Positions 24,342-32,197 of a stretch of 57,483 nucleotides of DNA are shown here, in pieces; the stretch's first letter is position 1; each line of letters begins with the position of its first letter. Position numbers and translations under genes: made by a program. The notes beneath the pieces are model-generated. The model was not told the DNA's origin. It worked only from the letters and a program-made list of their open reading frames with translations, and ran no database searches. Source of the DNA: an uncultured Clostridia bacterium (GTDB lineage: Bacteria > Bacillota > Clostridia > Christensenellales > Borkfalkiaceae); contig CANQUD010000009.1 in the NCBI GenBank assembly GCA_947626935.1, positions 1 through 57,483 on the forward strand, written 5' to 3'.

Positions 24342-24838
24342 ACTTCCTCCACATACATCCATGACTGCGGCGGGCGTATGACATGGCAAAACTCTGACAG
24401 CTCCTTCGGCTTGTCGTAGATTTTGAGACTGGAGATATGCCAAGCATAACCATATCTACCGTCATATTCGGGTTTGCTATTCAACTCTTCGGGTGTGTAA
24501 AAATAATCGATCATTTCCGTGTGTGTCAAACAAGCCAACTCTTCCATGTGTTCGAACTGCAAACTACCCAAAATAAATTTCTCTACTCGGTAGCACATGA
24601 ACTCGCCAACAACTTTGCCGAGGAACGGTACCATAAGCGGCTGATATTTTTTCGGTATGCGCTTGAATGACTGCCTGTCGCAACTACAATAAATGAGGGA
24701 CTTTCTGTCCCAATCTGGGGCTTTCGGAAAGTTCTTGCGGACCTCGACCGTCTTTTCCTGCTCGACCCTCCATCCCATAGCGCGGGCGATGATGAGGAAA
24801 ACGTAATAGGGTTGAATTGACGTCAAAATTGCTTTCAT
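24338..24838 (-). CDS. ASCH-domain-like phage protein
   Basis: A 166-residue protein. The start MKAILTSIQPYYVFLIIAR, with EVRKNFPK near 33-40 and a strand-rich remainder, matches the opening of ASCH domains, PUA-like RNA-binding folds common in phages. The ATG at 24838 overlaps the upstream stop and AAGGAG lies 7 nt upstream. A role in RNA or modified-base recognition is possible; none is shown. Confidence 0.72.
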   Translation of the reverse strand: MKAILTSIQPYYVFLIIARAMGWRVEQEKTVEVRKNFPKAPDWDRKSLIYCSCDRQSFKRIPKKYQPLMVPFLGKVVGEFMCYRVEKFILGSLQFEHMEELACLTHTEMIDYFYTPEELNSKPEYDGRYGYAWHISSLKIYDKPKELSEFCHVIRPPQSWMYVEEV

Positions 24839-25116
24839 GTCTTTTCTCCTTTGAGCCACTTGAAAAACTCCTGCGTGCCGACGAGCGATTCGATAACTTC
24901 GACGAACTCCACTCTGCCCGCGTCAATGAGTTCCTGCGCGTTGTACCAACTTCTCAAAAAGCCCGTCCGCGCCATTTTTTCACTCGAATATGTCTTGATC
25001 GCCGTATTTCCCACATCGTCGATCGCCTTGAACAAATAGCTCTGCGAAAGTCCGCAGAATATCCGCTCCCTGTCCAGCACGACGACCCACCGATACCGTT
25101 GAATGTGAAGTTTCAT
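24835..25116 (-). CDS. Small phage protein of unknown function
   Basis: A 93-residue basic, aromatic-rich protein (KLHIQRYRWVVVLDRERIF; ending EFFKWLKGEKT). The start at 25116 is set by AAAGGAGGGGGA just before ATG; the longer frame lies inside the methyltransferase gene. Four-base overlap with the ASCH gene. No family recognised. Confidence 0.72.
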   Translation of the reverse strand: MKLHIQRYRWVVVLDRERIFCGLSQSYLFKAIDDVGNTAIKTYSSEKMARTGFLRSWYNAQELIDAGRVEFVEVIESLVGTQEFFKWLKGEKT

Positions 25117-25126
25117 TCCCCCTCCT

Positions 25127-27085
25127 TTACACCGCGACGCGGTCTCTCGGGCGGTAGCCGCCGAATACACGGTGCAGCTCCTCCATCGTGTCGGCGCGTC
25201 CGCCCTTCCTCGCGTAGTCCACCGCCATGTCCGCGCAATTTGCCCGCACAAGAGCTTCTGCCACGGGCGCACACACCATATTCCCGATGCGCGCGATCTG
25301 TTTCGCCTTGCTGTACTTTTTCCCGATATACGGCTCAATGTCGATGACGTAGTCCCTCGGCATTCCCATCGCAAGGGCGAGCTCTCTCGGTTCGAGCATT
25401 CTCATTCCGATGTCGGATATGAAGTACTTTTCGCCGTCGATCTCAATGATGAGGATCTCGTCCTCGGCAATCGTGAAGTCAAACCCCGCATAGGCGTTCA
25501 GAAGGTCGCGCACCTTGCTCCAATAGCCGAGATCCTGCGCCGTATCGATCTTTTCGAGGTAGACCGCGACGTCGGCGTGGTGCGCCGCCTTTGAGGTGAT
25601 TGTCGGCATCGGTTCGTCCATGCTTTTCCCGTCCATGTTCTTCCTCAAAACACAGAGATGGTGATTGACAAGGTAGTGGCGGGGCTTTGCGTTGATCGTC
25701 GGTAGCGGGTCCTGCGGCGCGCTCGCGTGGTCGTCCCCGCCGTAGTAGTGGACGATATGCGCGGCGACAAGCGCGCTGTGGTCGATCCCCGTTACGGTCG
25801 GCTGCGGCTCTTCGACGCTTGCGCCCGCCTGCTGATCTCCGCTGAAATACTTTGTGAGATAGCAACTCGTCATGCCGTAGCGGTTCGCCCTGTCCACCGT
25901 GCGGAGCGGCTCATCGGCGCATTGCCCACGTGCCTCCCCTTCCTGCTTTTCGGCGTGGTACTGCGTAAGATAGGGCGCGGCAAGGTTCTGTTTGCAGGTC
26001 GAGACAATCGTCGAGAGCGGTTCTTTCACGTCGTTGACGCGCGGATCCTGCCCCTTCCGCTCTCCATACCCGATCGGGACAATGGACGGATTGACGACAT
26101 AGTGGTGCCCCACCGTCGTCGCCGTCGTGAGCGGCTTGTCGATGTCCTGCGGCGCATTCTCGAAATTGAACTCCACGATGAACGGCTTCGGGTTCTCAAG
26201 CACGAACTTTCGCATTCCCCGCGCGATCCGCTTGAGGGTGTTCACGACGAGTGGCTTCTTCCGCTCGAAGATGGAAGGCACGGGAATCGTGAAGTCGATG
26301 CACTCTGCCGCCGTCCGATACGGCTTCAGATCTGCCGCCTTGCCGTTTGTGGGAGCAGGGAATACGATAGGCGCCCCGTCCCGCCGCGCCACCAAGTAGA
26401 ACCGCTTGCGGCTCGTCGGCGTATTATAGTCGCACGCTTTCAGAATGCGCCATTCGGCCTTGTAGCCGAGTCCACGGGCGAGCCTGTCCGCCTCCTCACT
26501 CTTGTGGTCGAGCTTCAAAAACTCGCATGCTTCGAGGAAGGCAGGGTGACTTTTCGCGATTCCATCCGTGAGCATGGCGACGAAGCCATTGAACGTCTCC
26601 GCTTTGCGCGCAGGGTCGGGGACAAAAACCTTCTCCCCCTTCCTTATGGTCTTTTCGACGCACGGACCCCAATCTCTGAACTCCTCGACGTTTTCGAGCA
26701 TGATGACGCGGGGTGAGACGGAGCTCATCGCCCAACGGAGCGTGACCCACGCGAGCCCTCTGATTTTCTTATTGACGGGCTTCCCCCCGCGTGCCTTCGA
26801 GAAAAAGGTGCAGTCCGGGGAGAACCACCCGAGCCCCACGGGACGCCTTTCCGTCGCCTTCACGGGGTCTATCGCAAAGACGTCCTCTTGGAAGTGGGTC
26901 GTGAGCGGGTGATTGACGGCGTGCATCGCAATCGCGGCGGGATCGTGGTTGATTGCAAAGTCCACGGGGCGGCCGAGCGCCTGCTCTATACCGACGCATG
27001 AGCCCCCACCTCCCGCAAAATTGACGACGATGACCTCTCTCGTGAGATCGTCCTGATATGTAGCCTTGAATGGTGATTTGATCAT
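25127..27085 (-). CDS. DNA cytosine-C5 methyltransferase with repeat-built recognition region
   Basis: A 652-residue enzyme. Motif I VVNFAGGGGSCVG (20-32), motif IV WFSPDCTFFSKARGG with catalytic Cys92, motif VI ENVEEF (131-136), motif VIII RKRFYLVARR (226-235), and motif IX/X-like regions near 570-625 (EPRELALAMGMP; IGNMVCAPVAEALV). Between VIII and IX lie six units about 35 residues apart, each with a (D/K/E)xPxxT(I/V/A) core at 316, 354, 391, 425, 458 and 490. This is where the target-recognition domain belongs. It probably protects phage DNA from restriction. The ATG overlaps the upstream stop. Confidence 0.92.
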   Translation of the reverse strand: MIKSPFKATYQDDLTREVIVVNFAGGGGSCVGIEQALGRPVDFAINHDPAAIAMHAVNHPLTTHFQEDVFAIDPVKATERRPVGLGWFSPDCTFFSKARGGKPVNKKIRGLAWVTLRWAMSSVSPRVIMLENVEEFRDWGPCVEKTIRKGEKVFVPDPARKAETFNGFVAMLTDGIAKSHPAFLEACEFLKLDHKSEEADRLARGLGYKAEWRILKACDYNTPTSRKRFYLVARRDGAPIVFPAPTNGKAADLKPYRTAAECIDFTIPVPSIFERKKPLVVNTLKRIARGMRKFVLENPKPFIVEFNFENAPQDIDKPLTTATTVGHHYVVNPSIVPIGYGERKGQDPRVNDVKEPLSTIVSTCKQNLAAPYLTQYHAEKQEGEARGQCADEPLRTVDRANRYGMTSCYLTKYFSGDQQAGASVEEPQPTVTGIDHSALVAAHIVHYYGGDDHASAPQDPLPTINAKPRHYLVNHHLCVLRKNMDGKSMDEPMPTITSKAAHHADVAVYLEKIDTAQDLGYWSKVRDLLNAYAGFDFTIAEDEILIIEIDGEKYFISDIGMRMLEPRELALAMGMPRDYVIDIEPYIGKKYSKAKQIARIGNMVCAPVAEALVRANCADMAVDYARKGGRADTMEELHRVFGGYRPRDRVAV

Positions 27086-27363
27086 TTGTCCACCTCTACG
27101 CCATGCTGTTTGGCGTATTTTCTTAAATGCACGGCTCTGAACTCATCAAGCCCGCATTTAGCCGCGAGTTTATCTATCTCTCGCAAAGTTTCCTTGCGCA
27201 CCTCATCGGCTTTGCGGTAGCCCGCTCCGAATATTCTTTCTGCCATTTGATGTTCCGTGCAAGTTCTATATCCGTACTTTTTTCCGTAAGGACACTCATT
27301 GCAATCGTCGCATACGGCAACAAGCATATCGGCAATTTTCTCAAGCTCTTTTTCTCTGTCCAT
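27082..27363 (-). CDS. Cys-containing small phage protein
   Basis: A 93-residue helical protein with a Cys cluster VCDDCNECPYGKKYGYRTC near 17-35, likely a zinc site. The ATG at 27363 has AGGTGGGAG ahead; the longer TTG start would overlap the SSB stop. It lies between SSB and the C5 methyltransferase. Function unknown. Confidence 0.7.
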   Translation of the reverse strand: MDREKELEKIADMLVAVCDDCNECPYGKKYGYRTCTEHQMAERIFGAGYRKADEVRKETLREIDKLAAKCGLDEFRAVHLRKYAKQHGVEVDK

Positions 27364-27371
27364 CTCCCACC

Positions 27372-27800
27372 TCAAAACGGAATGTCGCCGTCGTCATCGA
27401 ATGAGACTTGCTTGGGAGCGGCAGCGCGACGTTGCGGGACATGATCCTCTCTGCCATTCTGCACGTCGTTGCTGTCCTTCTTTTCGCGCTGCGCGAGGAA
27501 CTCGCAATCCTGCACGATGACATCCACGGCGGTGCGGCGGTTTCCCTTGTTGTCCTCGTAGTTGCGGATCTGAACGCTTCCCGACACGGCGACCTTACTT
27601 CCCTTCACGCAGTATTTTGCAATGCTCTCCGCAAGCCCGCGCCACGCCGTGCAACTGAAGAAGTCCGTCTGCCGCTCTCCGTTGCCGTCCGTATAGGGAC
27701 GGTTGACCGCGATGTCGAAGTGCACGACGGACACGCCGCTCGGGGTCGTCGTGAGCTCGGGATCCCGCGTCAAATTACCAATCAAAAAAACTTTGTTCAT
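27372..27800 (-). CDS. ssb: Single-stranded DNA-binding protein
   Basis: A 142-residue SSB. OB-fold opening NKVFLIGNLTRDPEL, then AVNRPYTDGNGERQTDFFSC, a flexible tail from about 108, and the acidic tip DDDGDIPF that recruits replication proteins. It coats ssDNA during phage replication and recombination, next to the ERF annealing protein. RBS GGAGAAAGGT. Confidence 0.95.
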   Translation of the reverse strand: MNKVFLIGNLTRDPELTTTPSGVSVVHFDIAVNRPYTDGNGERQTDFFSCTAWRGLAESIAKYCVKGSKVAVSGSVQIRNYEDNKGNRRTAVDVIVQDCEFLAQREKKDSNDVQNGREDHVPQRRAAAPKQVSFDDDGDIPF

Positions 27801-27930
27801 ACCTTTCTCCTCTTCTTTGCTTCTTTCCCTCTTCGCGGTCGGCTTGGAAGGCTACGCAATCATTCCAAAATTCGCACTCCTTTCCCGAATAATCGCAACC
27901 CTTTCGGATGCACTTGATTGCCGCTTTCAT
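27775..27930 (-). CDS. Small Cys-rich ORF overlapping ssb
   Basis: A 51-residue ORF starting KAAIKCIRKGCDYSGKECEF, with four Cys spaced like a zinc or metal knuckle and a basic C-terminal half. A strong RBS (GGAGGAAGTGAAGC) precedes the ATG, and the frame overlaps the start of ssb by 26 nt, consistent with coupled translation. Function unknown. Confidence 0.65.
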   Translation of the reverse strand: MKAAIKCIRKGCDYSGKECEFWNDCVAFQADREEGKKQRRGERYEQSFFDW

Positions 27931-27933
27931 GCT

Positions 27934-28635
27934 TCACTTCCTCCCGACCTTGATGTCGAAGTACCCGCCGTTGATCGCCCGATAAACTTCGTCAGCTTGC
28001 TCTTGGTCAATTTTGTTATCAAATTTGCCCTCCTCGATCTCGGGGTACCCATACCAATCAAAGAGGCGGTCGATAATATTCTCGAGTTTGTCGTTTGTGA
28101 GTGTTCTTCCGTTCAAGGCGCAGTGCTGAATGAATTGTCCGAGAGCCGCCCGAAGCATGGGGCCTACTCGCCACCGCGTCATAAGTTCATCGTAGGTCTC
28201 GCGCGCGCCCGCGCTTGATGAGTAATTTATATTTTTTTTCTTACTTACTTCTCTTGTTTCTTCATACTTCTTACTTCTACCTTCTTTCTTCTCAAGAAGA
28301 GGCAAATCGGTAGCAAAATGTTTTTTGCTTTCTGTTTGCTCATCGCTTGATTCCGTTTTGCTTGCCGTTTGCTCATCGCTTGATTCCGTTTTGCTTGCCG
28401 TTTGCTTGGAATTTACTCCAAGTTTGCCTGCGGCTGAACGGATTTTAGAGCGATCGAGGGAAACGCGCAAAAGATTAAATGCCATTTTACTCGCTCCGCG
28501 AAGATCGGGCTCCGTATCATCGAACATGTAAGCAAAGATCGCGTTGTAGATTGCGCCTTGTTCTTCAAGCGTAAGTTCATTGCCGGGGTCGCTTACCGCC
28601 TCATAGTAATTGCGAAAAAAAGTAAAACCGTTCAT
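27934..28635 (-). CDS. DUF6291-like protein in replication region
   Basis: A 233-residue protein. The N-terminal domain (1-75, FTFFRNYYEAVSDPGNEL, then EQGAIYNAIFAYMFDD) matches phage DUF6291-type proteins found at the replication-initiator locus. A Ser/Lys/Glu-rich linker with 11-residue repeats (about 78-103) joins it to a C-terminal helical domain (about 145-233). It could be a replisome-organiser analogue; no helicase or primase motif is seen. RBS GAGGTGAAAAA. Confidence 0.72.
   Translation of the reverse strand: MNGFTFFRNYYEAVSDPGNELTLEEQGAIYNAIFAYMFDDTEPDLRGASKMAFNLLRVSLDRSKIRSAAGKLGVNSKQTASKTESSDEQTASKTESSDEQTESKKHFATDLPLLEKKEGRSKKYEETREVSKKKNINYSSSAGARETYDELMTRWRVGPMLRAALGQFIQHCALNGRTLTNDKLENIIDRLFDWYGYPEIEEGKFDNKIDQEQADEVYRAINGGYFDIKVGRK
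28338..28403 (-). repeat. Two tandem 33-bp repeats in coding DNA
   Basis: Two exact 33-bp copies (28338-28370, 28371-28403) encode an 11-residue unit containing SSDEQTASKTE in the linker of the replication-region protein, with a diverged third partial copy. The unit keeps the reading frame, so slippage would change linker length only. Confidence 0.9.
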
Positions 28636-28639
28636 TTTT

Positions 28640-29296
28640 TCACCTCTTCAGCCCGTAGATGCGCCTGATTGACTCGTCGATCGGAACGCCTCCCTCCAAG
28701 TGGTACTTCTCCATGAACGCAGCATAACCATCCGCATGGATCTCATCGTGGTGTACCCTGCATAAACAGAGCGCTTCTCTTCCGACATGGGTGGCCTCTT
28801 TACGGTCATTTCCCATGCCGATGGCATCTACATGGTGAAGCTCTCCGCGTCGCCCGCATACCGTACATTTCTTGTTGACAAGACACAGATAAGTGTAGTC
28901 TTTGATGTCGTCGACAAAGTCGAGTATGGGGAATTTAGTGGGAACATTCTCCCTCAAAATAAAGTCGATGAGAAAACGCTGAAATCTGCACACAAGGCTC
29001 ATCGGAGCATCGGAGAGGGAGAATATCTTGTCTGCAAGCGTGTCGATATGCTCGGCCCAAAAATCGATCTTGAATGCCTCCTTGACTTCCTCCCTCGAAC
29101 TTCCGGACCAATCCGCTATGGCACCGATGAAAGCATAGCATGCCCGCCTCTGCCTATCCGAAAGCGAACGACTATCGATGGGCTCGACATAGACTTCCTT
29201 TACCTTCCTGTGCGCAAGCAGGGCAACGGGGATCTCTGCGTATATGACGCAAGTTCCGTCGGATAGGATGTCATGGACCCGTCCTTTCATCATCAT
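28640..29296 (-). CDS. Putative HNHc nuclease (HNHc_6-like)
   Basis: A 218-residue protein. C-terminal Cys/His cluster CTVCGRRGELHHVDAIG (about 142-158) and CLCRVHHDEIH (about 176-186) gives an HNH-type zinc nuclease. The N-terminal half resembles the phage 'putative HNHc nuclease' family next to recombination genes. Probably a recombination or junction nuclease, in the style of NinB/NinG partners. Three consecutive ATGs lie at the start, overlapping the ERF stop. Confidence 0.83.
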   Translation of the reverse strand: MMMKGRVHDILSDGTCVIYAEIPVALLAHRKVKEVYVEPIDSRSLSDRQRRACYAFIGAIADWSGSSREEVKEAFKIDFWAEHIDTLADKIFSLSDAPMSLVCRFQRFLIDFILRENVPTKFPILDFVDDIKDYTYLCLVNKKCTVCGRRGELHHVDAIGMGNDRKEATHVGREALCLCRVHHDEIHADGYAAFMEKYHLEGGVPIDESIRRIYGLKR

Positions 29297-30000
29297 TTCT
29301 CTCCCCCCTCTTCATCGTGCGGAGTCGGCGCGAGGCCTTCCCGCATCTGACGAAGCTGCTTCTTGTCTCTATTGCGTTTGAGCACCTCCCATGCCGCCTT
29401 CGTCTCTTCCGCATTAAATTCGGTGATCGGCTTGCCGCATTTCTCGCTCAGCCATTTTGCCATTTTACCGACATCCTCCACACCGAAATCGCGGAGTTCT
29501 GAAAGAGTAATTCCGCACTTTTTCTCCCGTTGGCTCGCATCTCCATCAACCATAGGTAAGAAGAATGCGCCGCTTGTAAACTCTTCATGTTTATCATCCG
29601 GGTCTGCCGTCGTTTCCTCGGTCGGGATGGAAAGGATCTGGAAGCATGCGTATTTGTACGCAACACTCATACATTTGTTGGAGACTTTATCTCCGCTATC
29701 CATCGCCTCTCCGTACACGATTGCCTCGATATAACTTCCATCCTCCGCATAGAACCGATACTGCACCTTAAGGATTTGATAGACGACGTCTCCGCCGCTC
29801 TTCGTGGACCGCCACTCTCTTACGACCGTCTCAAGGACGTTGGGAACGGCGAACACTCTGCACTCCGCAAAAACAGGGTGCAAAGCATTCAAGACTTGGT
29901 CGACACCGCGATATTTGTAATTCTGTTTCTCTGCCTTTTTATCTTTGCCGATGAAGTCTATTTTTTTCTGCACTTCCGCAATACTTTCGTAAATGTTCAT
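29293..30000 (-). CDS. ERF-family single-strand annealing protein
   Basis: A 235-residue recombinase. Features of the ERF family: an N-terminal helix (IYESIAEVQKKIDFIGKDKK), KYRGVDQVLNALHPVF near 29-44, and GDKVSNKCMSVAYKYA near 103-118. The C-terminal tail is charged. It anneals ssDNA in phage homologous recombination and works with SSB. RBS GGAGGAGAA. Confidence 0.9.
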   Translation of the reverse strand: MNIYESIAEVQKKIDFIGKDKKAEKQNYKYRGVDQVLNALHPVFAECRVFAVPNVLETVVREWRSTKSGGDVVYQILKVQYRFYAEDGSYIEAIVYGEAMDSGDKVSNKCMSVAYKYACFQILSIPTEETTADPDDKHEEFTSGAFFLPMVDGDASQREKKCGITLSELRDFGVEDVGKMAKWLSEKCGKPITEFNAEETKAAWEVLKRNRDKKQLRQMREGLAPTPHDEEGGEK

Positions 30001-30012
30001 TTCTCCTCCTTG

Positions 30013-30522
30013 TTATTTAATGGAGATATTCTCCGTTTGCTCCAAATGCGCGCCGGGCACATTTCCGCCCGATGCAATGCTTTCTTTGATCGCCGTTTTG
30101 TCCGGCTCGCGCTTGATCTTAAAGAAAATCTCGGGGAGTTTCCCCTCATCGTCTACGATTACCTTCGGCGGGGTTTTCCGATACGTTATGACGGAATCCG
30201 CGGGAAACTTGTCGATCTTACGGATCCCTGCGTTTTTGAGACAGCGGTCGAGGTACATCTTCACGCTGTCCGCACGGCTTTCGAGCCGCTCGCGGATCTC
30301 TTTGAGCCTATTCTCCTCCGCCTTTAATTCCGCCGCCCGGTTGTTGAGGAAGCGGATGAGCTTGCCTGTTTTTGCCGCCTTCTCTTGGAAGGCTTCGTCC
30401 GCATCGTCTAAGGCGATGAGTGAAGCGACGTCTATTTCCCCCGTCTCTTCGTTCGCCGTCTCAAGCAATGCCGCATATGCGGCCGCAAATTCTTCGCCAA
30501 GATACCACAAAGTTTCACTCAT
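30013..30522 (-). CDS. Siphovirus Gp157-family protein
   Basis: A 169-residue protein with a long coiled N-terminal half (AAELKAEENRLKEIRERLE around 62-80) and a beta C-terminal part (RKIDKFPADSVITYRKTPPKV near 100-120), the layout of phage Gp157. The family occurs beside recombination genes of temperate Gram-positive phages and has been linked to phage resistance in Streptococcus; its biochemistry is unsettled. The start at 30522 is set by GGGGAGGTGCACG. Confidence 0.85.
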   Translation of the reverse strand: MSETLWYLGEEFAAAYAALLETANEETGEIDVASLIALDDADEAFQEKAAKTGKLIRFLNNRAAELKAEENRLKEIRERLESRADSVKMYLDRCLKNAGIRKIDKFPADSVITYRKTPPKVIVDDEGKLPEIFFKIKREPDKTAIKESIASGGNVPGAHLEQTENISIK

Positions 30523-30766
30523 CGTGCACCTCCCCTGCCGGTTCTGAGGGCATTCCAGCCGCAACCTCTTCGTCGAGACGTTTGGTGTAATACTCATGTT
30601 CTTTCTCCGCGTCGCTCAGGATATCCGCCGCGAGTTGTAACTTCGCGGACGTAATGATGGAAATGGAACACCCGCATAGCTGATTGATGATGTAGGTCCT
30701 TACAGCCTCGAGTTTCATGCGCGCCTTCTCCACGCATCCCTCGTAAAATTGTACATTTTCTTTCAT
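30515..30766 (-). CDS. Small early phage protein
   Basis: An 83-residue helical protein (KENVQFYEGCVEKARMKLE). GGAGGATATAAAATT precedes the ATG at 30766, which overlaps the stop of the previous small ORF (ATGA). It overlaps the Gp157 gene by 8 nt. Function unknown. Confidence 0.7.
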   Translation of the reverse strand: MKENVQFYEGCVEKARMKLEAVRTYIINQLCGCSISIITSAKLQLAADILSDAEKEHEYYTKRLDEEVAAGMPSEPAGEVHDE

Positions 30767-30930
30767 AATTTTATATCCTCCTGTTTTTTCCGCCTCTGCG
30801 GTTTCTTGTACTTTCCGCCCGATATTTTCGTAATGTCGGAGTATGTAAAGCATGTCCTGACTTTTTCCCATGATTGCATCGCAAGCTTTACGAGTTCGCT
30901 ACTTTCCAGCCGTTTGATTACCGTCTTCAT
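30763..30930 (-). CDS. Small basic early phage ORF
   Basis: A 55-residue ORF (KTVIKRLESSELVKLAMQSW at the start, a basic KKPQRRKKQ tail). A GAGGAGGG site lies further upstream than usual, right at the previous stop. The TGA overlaps the next ATG. The coupling pattern of this operon argues for a real gene. Function unknown. Confidence 0.55.
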   Translation of the reverse strand: MKTVIKRLESSELVKLAMQSWEKVRTCFTYSDITKISGGKYKKPQRRKKQEDIKL

Positions 30931-30960
30931 CTTTTCAATAGTCGATTCGCTTTTCCCTCC

Positions 30961-31137
30961 TCAGAACTCATTCATTTCCCCGATGAAGGAGATCACATTG
31001 CTGCACTCTCTTTCAATACGGAGAGCCTTCTCAACCCTTCTGTATGCCCTGTATAGCACGATTGCGACAACGACAGCCGTAATTGCTATGATTCCGAGCA
31101 CCGCGATAATGATTGCCATGACCCCGGATTGCGTCAC
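30961..31137 (-). CDS. Single-TM small phage protein
   Basis: A 58-residue protein with a GTG start overlapping the upstream TGA (GTGA) and AAGGAGGAAG ahead. One strong TM helix (about 7-32, IIIAVLGIIAITAVVVAIVL) is followed by a basic helix. Its role is unknown; early phage membrane peptides can affect host physiology. Confidence 0.68.
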   Translation of the reverse strand: MTQSGVMAIIIAVLGIIAITAVVVAIVLYRAYRRVEKALRIERECSNVISFIGEMNEF

Positions 31138-31337
31138 TTCTCTTCCTCCTTGTTCAATTTTTCTGCGAGACCTTTTGCCTCGGTTTCGTCCCGTATATAT
31201 CCACCGCGATATTCGACGTTTCCGCTGTGGAGAGGTTCGCTCATGGATAGCCGCCGCCCGACGATGAAGAACTTTTCGCCGCCGATATAATTGCTGAAGA
31301 CGCGCCATGCCAGCTCTCTTTCTTTACTGCTCATCAT
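31134..31337 (-). CDS. Small early phage protein
   Basis: A 67-residue protein (SSKERELAWRVFSNYIGGEK; ending KGLAEKLNKEEEK). Its start at 31337 has GAGGAGAAAC ahead, and it overlaps the previous gene by 14 nt. Function unknown. Its ending resembles a short unassigned frame at about 32109-32180. Confidence 0.65.
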   Translation of the reverse strand: MMSSKERELAWRVFSNYIGGEKFFIVGRRLSMSEPLHSGNVEYRGGYIRDETEAKGLAEKLNKEEEK

Positions 31338-31551
31338 GTTTCTCCTCGGAGCTGTCCTCCTTGAAATTTTTCGCCTCTGATTTCTCCCCGCGATCGCCAT
31401 CCTTAAAGAAAATTGATTCTTCGCCATTCTTGTATCGCTCCCACTCGGTCGCGATCCATGCCACAAATATCCCTAATACCAAGAGCACCAAAACAACGAT
31501 TGCGGCTATGCCTAAATAAATTGCCAGAGATATGCTGTCCATGCCTTCCAT
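31324..31551 (-). CDS. Single-TM small phage protein
   Basis: A 75-residue protein. One TM helix (about 8-34, AIYLGIAAIVVLVLLVLGIF) and a highly charged cytoplasmic tail rich in Lys/Glu. RBS GAGGAGGCGCGAAA before the ATG. Second single-TM peptide in this early cluster. Function unknown. Confidence 0.7.
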   Translation of the reverse strand: MEGMDSISLAIYLGIAAIVVLVLLVLGIFVAWIATEWERYKNGEESIFFKDGDRGEKSEAKNFKEDSSEEKHDEQ

Positions 31552-31563
31552 TTTCGCGCCTCC

Positions 31564-31776
31564 TCAAGTTTTCAGCAAAGCAGACGTTAAGTCGGCTACC
31601 GTTGTCGGCGCACCCAGCTCTGTCATAGCGCGCGAGATCTTGAGGGCGGTTGCAAGATTCATAAGTCTTCTTGACTTGCCCCCGTATTGATCGATCTGCT
31701 GCCGGGTAATCCCGCACCGCTTTGCAACGTGGCTCGCCACGAGCCCACGCTCATGAATGTAATCTGTAAGTTTCAT
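31564..31776 (-). CDS. Small helix-turn-helix protein
   Basis: A 70-residue protein with a Cro/CI-like HTH at about 14-45 (SHVAKRCGITRQQIDQYGG). It follows an RBS GGAGGAACAG. Probably an early regulator, possibly an anti-repressor or excisionase-type DNA-binding protein; which one cannot be told. Confidence 0.7.
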   Translation of the reverse strand: MKLTDYIHERGLVASHVAKRCGITRQQIDQYGGKSRRLMNLATALKISRAMTELGAPTTVADLTSALLKT

Positions 31777-31878
31777 TCTGTTCCTCCTTCTGAATATGAC
31801 CTGCCAATCATCGGCACGGGTAGGTCGTCTCCCGTGGACGCCTCTCGGCGTTTCGGCTGGTTTGGCGATAACCGAAGT

Positions 31879-32112
31879 TTACTGTTCGAGCGCTTCTTTG
31901 ATGAGCGCCATGAGCTTCTCTGCGAACGCTCTCTTGACCTCCTCGTCCTCGTCGAGGGTTTCCCCGAAGCAGACCTTGTAGGTCTCGTGCATGAGGGCGA
32001 GGGTTCCGTAGAGTTCATCCAAGTCGTCGGAGAGCTTCGCGTCCTGTACCTTCTTCAAGATCATCTCGCGGTATTTGCCCTTCACGGCTACCAAGTCGAG
32101 CTCGTTGCTCAT
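31879..32112 (-). CDS. Small helical early phage protein
   Basis: A 77-residue acidic helical protein (SNELDLVAVKGKYREMILKK). The start at 32112 is decided by AAGGAGGTGG seven bases ahead; the longer frame runs through the Cro-like gene and is rejected. Function unknown. Confidence 0.7.
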   Translation of the reverse strand: MSNELDLVAVKGKYREMILKKVQDAKLSDDLDELYGTLALMHETYKVCFGETLDEDEEVKRAFAEKLMALIKEALEQ

Positions 32113-32197
32113 TCTTCCACCTCCTTCTCGTTGAGTTCCCTCGCGAGGGCTTCCGCCTCCGCCTTGTCCTTCGTGAGTTCCCCTATCGCAGAATAGC

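Noticed and set aside
28338-28403. CRISPR-like short tandem repeats
   Set aside because: The repeats are contiguous, in frame and without spacers; they lie inside a coding gene.
32109-32180. Short frame ending ARELNEKEVEE before the 77-residue early gene
   Set aside because: It has stop-start coupling to the next gene but no usable start codon; only a similarity to the end of another small early ORF argues for it.
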